A DNA stretch of 64,000 bases from Nymphaea colorata (lineage: Eukaryota > Streptophyta > Magnoliopsida > Nymphaeales > Nymphaeaceae): the NCBI RefSeq assembly GCF_008831285.2, contig NC_045150.1:4292001-4356000 (forward strand), in the 5' to 3' direction. The position numbers and the translations under genes were made by a program. Shown here in pieces: positions 24,448 to 37,132 of the stretch. The notes beneath the pieces are model-generated. The model was given only the letters and a program-made list of their open reading frames with translations, made no database searches and had not been told where the DNA came from. Position 1 is the stretch's first letter, and each line of letters begins with the position of its first letter.

Positions 24448-26679
24448 TCATTCCAATAATCCTTAACATATTTTTTATAGTTGGAAATTTAGACATTGTA
24501 AGAGGACAAATACTTTTTATTCCTCGTTCGGCTCTAGATGGGTGTTTAACTTTTGTAGAAGTTTTGCCGTTAAGTTATCTTCTTTTTGCTGCAATTCATT
24601 TTGGTTCTGTTTGCATGCTCGATGATGATGTAAAATTTTGACTCCCAAACCAAGTTCACTGCAATCGATTTTGCTTCTATTTGCATGCTCGATGATGTTG
24701 TAAAATTTCGACTCCCAAACCAAGAAAAAGTTCCGTGCACCTAAGGAGGCTGCTGATTCGGTGATTCGGCTGAGCGGTCAGCCCCCCCCCCCCCCCCCAA
24801 AAAAAAACTGTAAGATCTTTTTGTAGAATAAAAATATAAAACATTAAACTGGTTTTAAAATAATAAAACACATGGCACTTCATAATCGTCGATCGGCAGA
24901 TGAGAACCGATATTGCTACCAAATGTAGGCTGTTTTTCACTGCAATCCTCCAAAGTTGAAGAGCAGGTGCACATCTAGGCCTTTGAAATCTTTGCCTTTT
25001 GTGTGGAAGCGGAAATCAGAAGGATGACAGAATACCTTTCTCTGTTATTGCAGCCGTGGATGCTCCTAACAGTGAAGAACTCGGAATCAATAATGAAGAT
25101 GACGTGTACTTGTGTTGGGGAGGGGGCAAGGGGAGTCTCCAATATTGTGAGCCAGTTTACAGTAACATTCATGATTTTTTAAGGTTCGCACTTGAACATG
25201 TCAACCAATATTACACTCGGCGACCAAGTAAACCATTCCTCTCAAGGACATGGCAATAGCCTGTTATCCCTCCTTTCCAGCAAACAGGAGCAGGAACATC
25301 TCTGCAAATCAAGTTCTAGAAAGTATCATCCGACATTTGCTTTATGAACCAATTGCCTGTTAATCCTCTAACAAACTTAATAAGCAAAAAAAGTCCAGCA
25401 CTTACATTAGTAAACCAGTTATTGGCAAATGCTGCTGTTCATGCTATAGTGGAGGAGAATGTAAAGCACTGAGACTCTGCATTATCTTCGATACAAATTC
25501 ATCGGTCTTTTTTTATACTTTGCCGGACAAAGTTTTCTCCATGCTATGTAGAGGTTGAATCACGAAGTTATTGCCTTCAAATACAAGGAAAAGAAAAACC
25601 ATCAACCGAACATTGGACCTCACTAGGTGCTTGCATGTGTTTATGATTTATTTCCTTAATCCAATGCTGCATTGAATTAAAAAATTATATTTCATTAACT
25701 CTATGAGTATACAAAAGTGGCTGAGCTAAGAGCTTTCACCAGCGATTGCGTAAAGTAAAGATAAAATCATTCTTGAAATTATATAAAACCCTTGACATAG
25801 GCAACTCAACTATTGTACATCCTTGACACTGATCCTTTTCATATCTTGCATCAATCTCCTAGTCACGTAATTTCTATCAGTCTTCGCCATTTTAATTGTA
25901 TATGCCCATATTGCATGTCCCATTTATTGTAATGTGCTGAAAATGGCTTCTACCTTGTGAACAGTTGATAACAAGTTTTTCTAGAGCAGCCAACAGATCA
26001 ATGAACCATTTGGGTTTCTCAAATTTCTGATCTTTGCTTGATTTAACATGAATGTGCATCATTGTTCATACGGTTAAGTGTCTAGTGACTCTTAACTGCT
26101 CAATTCAATTTCTTATAGAGAGAGAGAGAGTCTATTGTAAGCTGTTGGCTAGGGATTGTTTATATGCGTTTAACTTTTTGTTCTTTCCGTTGGTTGAGTC
26201 CTGCTTCAATACCTTGGTTTATTAAGTACGTTAAATTGGTTCATGTGGCCAGTTGCACAATTTGAAGGGCTCCTAGATTGGTCCATGTCACTCTTAAGGA
26301 AATGAGTGGAATCTTAAGTGGGTTTATCGGACTTCAAGGCATCCATTGTAAGGTATGATTTGTATCTATGACTTGGTTAACAGGATGTGTTTTCAGCACA
26401 ATTTATGCACATTATTGAGCCATAATAGTCCTAGTACTCCATTAGTTTTCCAGTATGTTTGTCCTTGCATTTCTTTTTCTCTTAAGGATCATAAATCATA
26501 GTTGCATGTTATCATGATAAGTCTTAAAGACTTTTTAGTAGATTCGTTTACATCCTCTTTTGGTTAGTGCTTGTGTTGGTGGTAGCCAAAGTTGTTTGGC
26601 CTACCCGAGATGTGACCATAATTTTATGCTTTACTACAGTGGACATTTAAGCAGTCTACATCCGCACATTGATGGACAA
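24448..26679 (+). other. 3' flank of AspRS and intergenic DNA
   Basis: This probably includes the AspRS 3' UTR. It holds a 70-bp tandem duplication (24588-24724) and a C17-A9 homopolymer junction at 24782-24807. An 86-codon frame near 24999-25259 has no recognisable domain. Nothing else is supported. Confidence 0.45.
24588..24724 (+). repeat. tandem duplication, period 70 bp
   Basis: The segment with TTTGCATGCTCGATGATG and CGACTCCCAAACCAAG (TTGACTCCC in the first copy) occurs twice, offset by 70 bp (TTGCATGCTC at 24611 and 24681). It lies about 140 bp after the AspRS stop, so it may be in the 3' UTR. Confidence 0.85.
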
Positions 26680-26937
26680 ACAAATAGATGCAGCCCTTTC
26701 GTCAATGATGGCTCATTCATGACAAAGTTCAAACAACTTCAGCAACAGAAGCGGGAGAAAGAGGCTGTTGAAGATAATACAAAAATCATCGGCTACGAAG
26801 ATTGGTGGTGCTGCCAGTAAGAGACCATTTGAGAACAAAGCAAATGAGAGTAAACAACCTATATATTCTATTTTCTTCTAGTGGGAAACTTGCATTCAGT
26901 TTGAAGCAAAAGTCAGAGCTGTTGGAACTTTGCGATG
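26680..26937 (+). pseudogene. frameshifted remnant of a nuclear, splicing-type gene
   Basis: After a possible acceptor the frame reads PFVNDGSFMTKFKQLQQQKR and a KEKEAVEDNTK-like stretch to about 26785. It then continues in the +1 frame as SSATKIGGAASKRPFE, after a run of five A that could have slipped. A second piece after TTCTTCTAG reads GKLAFSLKQKSELLE and then meets a stop. NDGSF and FSLKQKS resemble conserved words I associate with plant SURP/SWAP-like nuclear proteins, but I cannot name the gene. The remnant ends next to the LTR of the following copia element. Confidence 0.35.
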
Positions 26938-26993
26938 AATCTAGATAGCGCACAAACGAATATGCAGAAATCAAAAGAGACATTCACGATTCA

Positions 26994-27311
26994 TGTGTTT
27001 CATATAGGGCGGAAGAAGAACCTGTAGAGGCGACCGCCGACTGAATGTCGGTGGCTGTGGGAAGAACAGCTACAGTCCCCATAGAGTCGTTCCCCAGCGG
27101 CATTGGCGGCGGCGGCAATGAGTTTCTTTCCTCAGCCATAGCAGCCCAGTGATGGAGACAGGCAATTCACGTATGGTTAAGGGGACCGATTACCCAGACA
27201 GTAAAACTTGATGTGTCTCACACCATCACAAGACACGAGTATTTATACTTAGGGTCCGAAACGGATATGGACTCGTATCGACGCAGGACTATCCAGATGG
27301 GGAAATCCCAA
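26994..27311 (-). repeat. 3' LTR of the second copia element (outer limit approximate)
   Basis: On the minus strand the LTR begins TGTTGGGATTTCCCC at 27311. It has a TATA-like TATAAATA about 60 bp in and continues to roughly 26994. It abuts a purine tract reading GGACTAGTGGGAG. No partner LTR was found, so the outer boundary is a guess. Confidence 0.6.
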
Positions 27312-27577
27312 CAATCTCCCACTAGTCCAAGTCGATATCAAGGATAAACAAAATGAATGGATTAGCCTTAAAATCCATTCCAAGGTCCCACCTTGTTGTC
27401 TTACAAAACTTCTCAACAAACAAATGAGAATACAAAATAAATAGACAACAAACTTAATGAGAATCAACAAACTGTATGTGATCACATTCAAAAATGTTTG
27501 CATAATAGTGTGTTTACATTGAACTACACAAACTCATCCTCTTAACATGTTCAAAGAACATACCAGATGCTAGCGCT

Positions 27578-30310
27578 TTAGTAAGAGGATCTGCAACCAT
27601 ATCTGTAGTTCCAATGCGTTGAATACACACTAGTTGATACTCTGTCACTTTTGTTGTTGTTGGAAAATGACACTACAGCTTCATTATCACAGTGAACCTT
27701 AAGTGGTCTCTCAATAGATTCCACTATCTTGAGCTGTGAAATGAAATTCTTTATCCAAATTGTCTGTGATGTAGTCTCATATAATGCAATGAATTCTGCT
27801 TCCATGGTGTGAGCAGCAGTCACAGTCTGCTTTTTGCTCCCCCATGAGATGGCACCTCCTGATAGAAGGAAAACAAAACCAGTAATAGACTTTCTACTAT
27901 CGGTACATCCTCCAAGATCGGCATCAGAATAGCCAATCACTTCTAAATGGTCCACCTTGCGATATGTCAACATGTAATCTTTTGTCCTTTGCAAGTATCA
28001 CATGACTCTCTTTACGGCCTTCCAATGTGCAATGCCTGGATTAGATTGAAATCTACCAAGCATCCCAACAGCAAAGGAAATGTCAGGCCTAGTGCAAATC
28101 TACGCATACTGCAAGCTGCCAACCGCTGATGCATATGGAGTGTTGATCATTTGTGCATTTTCAAATTCGTCCTTTGGACAATCATTTAGACTCAATTTAT
28201 CCCTTTTAGCTATGAGTGCCGAAATAGGAGAACAATTTTCCATCCCATATCTCTTAAGAACTTTATTGATGTATGCTGATTGGGAGAGACTTAAAACACA
28301 TTTAGATCTGTCTCGACGAATCTCAATGCCGAGAACAAATGAAGCCTCACCCATGTCCTTCATTTCAAAATGAGATGCGAGCAAATGTTTGGTTTCTGTT
28401 AGCAATTAAAGATCATTTGAAGCAAGCAAAATGTCATCCACATATAAAGTCAAAATTATGAACTTACTTCCACATGTCTTAAGATACACACATCGATCAA
28501 TGATGTTTTCTGTAAACCCAAAAGTCGTAATGACTTCGGAAAACTTAATGTACCATTGACGTGAGGTCTGTTTAAGTCCATAAATCGCTTTATTAAGTTT
28601 GCATACCAAATGATCTTTACCACTCTCAGAAAACCCTTGAGGTTGATCCATATATACCTCTTCATCCAAATCACCATTCAAGAAAGCCGTTTTCACATCC
28701 ATCTGATGTAGCTTTAAGTCAAAATGAGCTACAAGTGCAAGGACAATCCTCATTGACTCTTTAGTAGAGACGGGTGAATCTGTCTCATTATAGTCAATGC
28801 CCTCCATTTGTGTAAATCCTTTAACAACTAATCTTGCTTTGTATCTCTCTATATTGCCTTTAGAGTCCCTCTTGGTCTTATAGACTCATTTACACCCTAC
28901 GAGTTTTACTTCTTTAGGCAACGATACAAGACTCAATGTCTGGTTTTTAGCTATAGAGTCAAGCTATTCTTTCATGGCATTAATCCAGAACCTGTATTGT
29001 TTGCTTCCAACGGCTTCATTGAATGTGAAAGGATCATCATCAACATCTATGAAATTACTAGGCTCTTGTAAGTATACCACATAGTCTGATGATATGGCAG
29101 ATCTCCTGGCTCTTTCAGATCTACGAACAGGTAATTGATCATTTTCAATTTGTATGTCTACATCCTGTTCGTGTTCATCAGTATGATTTATGTTTAATTC
29201 ATTTGGATCTGATGCATTACCTGTATGATTTGCATTCATGTCATCATGAGAGACAATATAATCATACACATTTATATTTTCTTTATCAGGTCTACTTTCA
29301 GTATCATGTATTTCCTCAAAAGTGAGGTTTTGTAATGCATCTAACCCAAATGAGCCATCTTCCAGGAACTTAGCCTTATCTGTTTCCACAATATGTGGTG
29401 TATGAGATGGACAATAAAACTTATAGCCTTTCGATCTTTCTGGATAACCAATAAAGAAACCACTGGTTGTTCTAGGATCAAAGGCTTTTATGTAGGGGTT
29501 ATACAATTTAGCTTCAGCAGGACATCCCATATGTGCATATAAGAAAGAGAAGGTTTCCTACCTATCCATAACTCGTAAGGAGTTGTAGGAACAGCTTTAG
29601 TAGGAACCCTATTTTGGATATGCACTGCTGTTCTGAGAGCTTCACCCCACAAGGTTAGAGGAAAAGTAGAGTAATTTAACATAGCTCGAACCATTTCTTT
29701 AAGTGTACGATTTCTCCTTTCAGCCACACCATTTTGGTAGGCACTGCCTGACATGGTGTATTGAGGCACAATGCCTTCTTCCTTTAGAAATCGTGCTAAT
29801 GGTCCCTCCCTTTGTCCCATCTCAGTAAACCTACCATAATATTAACCACCTCTATCTGATCTGACTATCTTGATAACCTCACCGGTTTGTTTCTCTACTT
29901 CTTTCTTATATTCTTTGAAAACTTGACACACATCGAATTTTTCAAAGATTAAGTAGAGATACAAATACCGAAAATAGTCATCTATAAAGGTGACAAAATA
30001 CTTTTCGCCTGTGTAACAAGGAGGGAAAGGTCCACAAACATCTATGTGAACAATTCCTAATCTTTCAGTACATCGCTCGACACCTTCTTTATATATGTTA
30101 GTTGGTTTTGCCTTTATGCAATCTACACATATGTTATCTGTAAAATCAAGAGATCGTAAGATCCCTTCATTTATGAGTCTTCTTATTCTCTTTTCAGAGA
30201 TATGACCCAAACGGCGGTGTCATAGCATATATGAATCATCTTTTATGGTACTACGCTTATTGCCAATTTATGCACAATAGCACCAGAGTCAATCCACCAG
30301 CTATTAATAG
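27578..30310 (-). pseudogene. copia pol polyprotein, decayed
   Basis: Minus-strand order: protease motif WWIDSGAIVH near 30295; integrase zinc-site remnant GHISEKRIRRL...CVDCIKAK (30210 downward); core VHIDVCGPF and FVTFIDDYFRY; catalytic Glu region [18 protein letters not shown] (about 29730); reverse transcriptase with MDVKTAFLNGDLDEEVYM (28690) and YVDDILLAS (28430); RNase H with HTMEAEFIALYE and HCDNEAVVSFSNN (27660-27800). It is broken into at least seven pieces by stops and shifts. Confidence 0.88.
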
Positions 30311-31115
30311 GAACATGTAACATATTACTTTCAAGTGAAACAAATGACATGTTACCTTTCTTCTCTGACCAATTTTTATACTTGATGCAGTCTGACTTCT
30401 TATGCCCATTTTTCTTGCAATAGAAACACTTTATAGGAGCTAAGTTAGTCTGCGCAGTTTGAGAAGCAGGTTGACTTGATGACTTCTTCTTGGCACTCCT
30501 TTTCATTACACTTTTCTTTATGCCAATTTGACCAGCCCTAGAGTGAGAAACCATATGTGCACTTTGCAACTTCTCACCTTTCATTCTTTCCTCCTCTTCA
30601 ACACATTTAGACATCAATTCATTGAATGTCATTCAGTATTATGTGTGTTGTAACTGATCTTAAAAGGAGTATATTCAACTGGTAAAGAGGTCAAAGTAAA
30701 GAATACCAAGAATGATTCAGAAATGGTCAACTTCATGTCATTCAATTGAGAAGCAATGTTCCTCATTTCTAACATATGCTGGCGAATGTTACCCCCTCCT
30801 TGATATTTCATAGATATTAACTTTGACATTAGGGTACTAGCTCTGGCTTTATGAGAACTGACAAACTGAGCCTCAACTGCATCCAAGAACTCTCTCACCG
30901 ATCTACAAGGTGGGATAGCACCACGTATGTCCTTAGCGACCCTTGATTGCAAAAGCAACAAACTTAGTCGGTTAGAACGCTCCCACTTGTCAAAATACAC
31001 TATTTCATTATGTGTACTTTCTGGTGTAAGAGGTGGTGGCTCAGGTCACCTCAAAGCCATATCCAGATCCATATACCCCAATGTAAACACAACATTTTCT
31101 TTCCATTCAAAATCA
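30311..31115 (-). pseudogene. copia gag, 5'-truncated
   Basis: It contains a UBN2-type gag core (WERSNRLSLLLLQSRVAKDI ... MKYQGGGNIRQHM) and a CCHC knuckle CFYCKKNGHKKSDC near 30395. Upstream of 31000 the frame continues through an in-frame TGA (about 31050) to NVVFTLGYMDLDMALR, then ends at about 31115. The knuckle shows this is true gag, unlike the first element, which lacks it. Confidence 0.85.
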
Positions 31116-31407
31116 GGATTTTATACACATATTTTTGGATAAACAAACCATTTTTTTCATAGTTAATGAAAAGGTTAAGCATAATTAGTGGTACGAAGTA
31201 TTCATTTTCCTTTTGAAAAGGAAAATTATATGCCTGAACTTTTAGTAATTTGAGAAGATTAGACCTAATGTCAATTTACTAGTGCTTGAAACATGTACCT
31301 AATTCTCGAGGAGCACTGGTAAAAAACACATTCATGTATATTCTATTAATTTAGATATATGAATAAAATTAATTTGCAACCGTCCTTAGTGGGCAACAGC
31401 TGTACAT

Positions 31408-31790
<383 letters not shown>

Positions 31791-34700
31791 GGGATGCCAC
31801 TCCACTCTACTCTATACCGACCTGACCTGACACAACCCCATTATATGGGGACAAGGGTTAGGTGGGTTCAAGTACCATGGACCCACCTCCTCTCATGATC
31901 TCATCCATCATGTGATCCAAGCTAATGCATCCCACTTTTGCGTTTTGGACTCATATGAGATATTGTTTGCTTTTTCCATCAAATTAACCCCATCTAATTG
32001 TGAATCCAAATAATAACAAAACTTCCCACACCAGTGGATTTTATCTCAATTTTAGAATAACTTCATCTCCATCAAAATAATGTTATTTACTAGCTTCAAG
32101 GGATGTAGCATAGTTGGTCAGTTTAAGGGTCATACAGATGACACATCTTTAGTTTGATTCTCATGGTAATATTCGTCTGAACTTCAACTGGTAGCATACA
32201 TGACACTCGAGTTGAAGGGTATATAATATAACCATCCAGGTCTTAAAGCACCTCTAAACCTTGGATGCGGTAGGAAGGGAGATAGCTTCACTTCTCGCAT
32301 ACCACCAACATAAGTTGTATGTATTCGTGGCTAAGTGTGAGCCAAAACAGTGACATGAATCTATGAAAACAGCCTGAATTTGGCGCTTTTTCTCAACAAA
32401 AATAAGATTAATTATTTATCTTTTAATTTCAAATTTATTTATTTAAAAGGAAAAGGAAGAAACTTCAGTGCATGCTTAATCTCTGATCATTTTGCAAAAC
32501 GATTCAGCTTGGATGCTGGCTAAACGTTGGTACAACTACAGCTTCAAGCGAGGTTGGGCCATGAGGTGCTGGAGAGTATGTTTATGGAAGTGAAGAAATA
32601 GGTAGGTCTTGTTATTGTTGCCTTTGCTGTGATTTTTAACGTGGTGTTCCCCTTTGTATTTAGTGGTCCAAAAATTGTTTTTTTTTTTTAATTATTCATT
32701 AAGGGTGAGTGGTTCAATCGATCGCCCCTAAGAGAGGCCACTGCCCCCTTATGCCTGCCCCCTTGAGTTCACAGAACATGCTTGGAGACCTTTAGAAGTA
32801 AAGCAGATTGAAATATGACATGACAGTGACCCCTCCAAAATTCAAACACGAGTTTTTAGAAAAGGTGGACTACCTTGCTCCCAGTACACTACCACCCCTC
32901 AGGGTAACAACAATTGGTTTTTGCTTCTCTTTTCTGTGCGTAGATTTTTGGTGATTGATTAATAATATTCTTGGAGGAATCCTCCAGTTTGATGCGGATT
33001 CAGCTTGGATGCTGATATCAACACACTGCGCATCAGTAACTCACACTGGGCCTTCCTTTGCTCTGTTGGGGCCTAACCTACCAACATTTGGTAATGTATG
33101 GATATGCCATACAGGGACAAGTATTCATCTTTTCTCTTTTGGAGATCTATCTGGTGCATACTGTTCCACGATCAAATGAGGTCAATGACCATGCCGTTCG
33201 GTGGACCCTATGCTCACATGTAAACCAGCGGAGGTAGGTCCCTCGGATTGAGTCGCACCCGAATTAGCCGTTTTAGGTTGGTTTTTTCCAACTAAGTTTA
33301 AAAGGAGGAGCATAGCCCCATGTTGTCAGTTTGATTCCTGTGAGCATCTTGGTCTCCATGCTGATGGGGTTGAAAAGATATACTATTTGACACACAGTGT
33401 GCACCCTGTTTAGGCAACAAAACAACCCAGGAACCTATAGGCAAAGAGAAATAGGGGTTTCAGCTAGTTCTTGGCAATGAAACAAAAATAATCCTCCCAT
33501 GCTCTTAGCACATTCCTTTTTGTGTGCATCACCAAAATAAAGAAATACTACAAGCTCAAAACATAATTTGAAACTATTATAAGCCTTTATACTAGACAAA
33601 TTCATGAAATACTATGTTATCGTGAGTGTACATCACATCCTATTTTGACGAGTGGAAGGAGGGTTATCTCAAAGAGGCCTAAACCTTTCGCTTTCAATTG
33701 GATTTTGATGGGTAGAAACCAGTGGGACACCCGTCAACTAAGACCGGTACACCTATCATTTGCAATATGAAAGAATAGTGCTTATAGAAATCAAACTTCA
33801 AACTCTAACTGACTCTTGATTATTTCACCAGTCTCATCAACTATGCTGCACCCCATTTAGACATAACATCAATGGTGAGATTCTTATCCCTTATCATATC
33901 AAACATGGTAAGGAAAAAACAGAAGAAACACCGTTACTTTGTTTCTCAAGAATTATTTTTCATGCGTTCCAGCTAATCCAACCCTAATGAAACGACCTCT
34001 TGAGGACAACCTATATATTTTAATGAATGAATAATCTACGAGGCTTGGGAGTGAACCCTAACCCGGCGTGTATTCGCCCGTTGCAGGGGGACCCACGGGT
34101 TCCATGGACAAATTCGGCATTTTGCCATCGGCGTCCCTTCCCAACTGTACACCGCCACATTTTGGATTTCGTCATTTGGTGCCCCACCCCATGCACCCAA
34201 CATGCAAAATCCCCTTCTTTCAATCAGAAATTACCAACTTGCCAAGCATCCAGAATGGGGCCGGTAAAAAATCCCGGCGGATTAATTGTCTCGGTGCTGC
34301 AAATAGCGATATCAGTGCCGGATATCGTTTTTTCATTCAATCATCCCGTTTCCCTGTATCTCCTTATTATTCAATTTTTAAAATTTAAAATTAAGTTAAT
34401 CATTTCAAATTGATTTGAAAATAAAAATCACAGTGCTTGGCTGGTTTTACTTAACAAAACATTAGGGCGTTAGACAGGTTTGAGTATCCATTTAAATTAG
34501 CTTGCAAACTTTTCAGATTTGTTGTGAGGCAATTAACAGTTCTTAGTGTAAAGAATTTCAGCTCCAACAAACTTTTCTAAGATATTTTTAGCCGATGCAA
34601 TTGTATTTATGACATTTAATTTCGTGGATTTGAAATCCACAGATCTCATTTTGGTTGTTTGATAGAACCTTGGATCTCTGGACAAGCCCGAGGTAGGGCT

Positions 34701-35371
34701 TAAGATCCGGCTATCAAACACCTCCTCAGTGAAATCATATAGAAGTTAGTGGTTAATTTGTTTGGTAAGATGTGAACCTATCACGCCTAAGGTTTATTCT
34801 GAGTATCTTTTTGCAGGTCAAACTATTTCAGATATTTTTTGCAACTATCAGATTCTAGCGCCAGAACTTAGCTCCTGTATTCCATTTTCATGAACCGATA
34901 CAATGCGAGACAACTTTGGAGGATGTGAATTCCAAACTGATTAAGGTAATAAAATAGGTAAATTTCATACCCAAAAAACTATTACGATATCTCTTACAAC
35001 TGCAGCATTGTTGTCCCAGGGCACTTACCGACGGGTATACCCCGGCATATTTAGCTCACGGACAAAAAGTTCACCACTAAAATTTTTCTTTAAAAAATAA
35101 TTTACACAAAATACAAACATGCTTATACGTTTATCAGCGTATGAATAGCTAGTTTAGCGTAATGCATGCTGCAACTGAAGTTGTTTTTGTAAAAAACCTT
35201 GAGATGTTATAAGAGATGCTAATTTTGATGACTAAAAAGCCATGCTTGAACTGAAAATTCATTAACTCAATATATGTGTTTTGTGAAATTGCTTTTAAGA
35301 TTGTAGCTATAAGGTTAGATTGCAGCAAAGTATATTGATAATCAATTTTAAGAGGTCTAGCTTTGGTCCAT

Positions 35372-35374
35372 ATA

Positions 35375-35427
<53 letters not shown>

Positions 35428-35454
35428 ATATATATATAAGAGGTCTAGCTTTGG

Positions 35455-35492
<38 letters not shown>
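35372..35492. repeat. (AT)n and (CA)n microsatellites
   Basis: (TA/AT)n lies at about 35372-35436 with two TC interruptions. After a GAGGTCTAGCTTTGGTC spacer, (CA)n follows at about 35456-35492. The spacer also occurs just before the AT tract (about 35351), so the unit was duplicated. Confidence 0.92.
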
Positions 35493-35497
<5 letters not shown>

Positions 35498-35587
35498 TAT
35501 GTGTGTGTGTGTTGGGCTGTGTTTTTCAACGACCATGATTAAACACACAGCCTGACCCATTACATAGGGTGGTATACTGTGAAAAGC

Positions 35588-35614
35588 TGGAGTCTCCATC
35601 CAAACCTGGATGGA

Positions 35615-35678
<64 letters not shown>

Positions 35679-35705
35679 TCCATCCAGGTTTGGATGGAGA
35701 CTCCA
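35588..35705. repeat. perfect 118-bp palindrome with (AT)30 centre
   Basis: The left arm 35588-35616 (TGGAGTCTCCATCC...) and the right arm 35677-35705 (...GGATGGAGACTCCA) are exact reverse complements over 29 bp. They flank 60 bp of alternating AT. Each arm is itself partly self-complementary (CTCCATCCA / TGGATGGAG). Symmetry breaks at 35587/35706. Confidence 0.95.
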
Positions 35706-36772
35706 CTGCTCCTTGCATCCTTGTGGACTACACTTGGCTAAGTGTGCCTACGAATGTAAGTGAGGCACAAAAATCTGTAATCTAGGTCTACGAATGTAAG
35801 TGAGGCACACAAATCCGGAATCTAGGTTTTCTTGTTGAATACAGCTGCCCAAATTAAGTAGAAAGATGAAACCAACTTATGCATTTTTTCATGATTGTGT
35901 GCTTTCTTAAGCGCACACACACATTATATCCTATGTCATATTGAAAGTATTTAACTTAAGTTGATCATAAATCAAGGTTCACAGTTAAAGTGCTTGGCTT
36001 GCAAACGTATAGGTTAGAAGTTCTATCTCACTCCAATTCAACTTGCAATCGTCAACTATGTCATTCATTATTTTTTGTCGTTTTCACATTGCTACCAAAC
36101 AACAGTTTCGAAAAACTCTCAATGTGTTACTGGATTATTCACTAGCTTCATGTCAAATTTCAAAAATATCTGGACGAGATGATGAACCATGCAAGTCTAG
36201 AATTCAAGATCAATAAAAAAGGTCACTGGTTAGTCTTAAATGATCTACCGTAGCTAACACTCATTTAAAATTTCAATGAAAACTAATAGTTACTTTTGCA
36301 TTGGAAATTAATTCTACATGCATTGATTACTTGTGCATATTGAACTATTGATCAAAGAGAAACACCAACCTATCCTAATTGTTGATTGATGATATGAATC
36401 TAGATCTAGAAACATGCTCACTTCCACAATGCTCTAAACCAGCTAGGCTATTTCTCCGTCTCTGATTTTCAATTGGAAGGTATTGAATAAATTTTTTCTC
36501 ACCCCAACATGCAGCTATTGGAAATCGTGTAGATGCAAATGGATAAGTGAATCAGAATTGTTCTTAAACAATGGATGAAAAAATAAGAAGAAACGACCAT
36601 TCCAATTAGAGTTTTGCTGCAAGAGCAAATAAATGGGAAAATCAATAGAAGTACTTAGACAAGTCAAGAAAATGGAAGCAACTAGAGATTTGAGGAAAAT
36701 ATACCTACGGAAATTGAAGCAAATATTATTAAGAACTTACCTTGATTGTTGCATTTGAGAAGACATATCTCC

Positions 36773-37127
36773 TGCAAGAGTATCAAACCAAGTCATTGAA
36801 TTATCGGTCAATCAAGTCCTTGATCTTTATCTGTGGAATTTCTTCTTCATGAAAAATGCATAAAAGCAAAGAGAGCCTAATCAGAAATGACGAGTCAAAA
36901 ACTTGTTTCTTTCATTACACGATGTGATATATATACAAAGAGCCAACATAACGTCTCATTACAACGGTACAAAAAAAAATTCCTTTTTTCTAATAAAGCT
37001 TTCTTAAGGAGAGAATGCTAAACTAGGAAGGAGGAGTATCGCTCGAATTTGAACGTTGCAAGAATTAGTCGTTTGAAGTATGCGACCTCTGGTACAACAT
37101 TTAAGAATGACAGCTAATTTTAATACA
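36773..37127 (-). repeat. 3' LTR of the third copia element (outer limit approximate)
   Basis: On the minus strand it begins TGTATTAAAATTAGCTGTC at 37127, next to the purine tract TTTGAGGGGT (37128-37137). A TATATATA box lies about 190 bp in. The inferred end is ...ACTCTTGCA at 36773. No second LTR was found to confirm the ends. Confidence 0.6.
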
Positions 37128-37132
37128 ACCCC

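Larger units (their letters stand above)
26994..31120 (-). mobile_element. 5'-truncated Ty1-copia retrotransposon
   Basis: The minus-strand order gag, protease, integrase, reverse transcriptase, RNase H, purine tract, LTR identifies a copia element. Homology stops at about 31115 inside the gag N-terminus. No 5' LTR or primer-binding site follows, so the 5' end is missing. Many stops and frameshifts indicate an old insertion. Confidence 0.88.
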
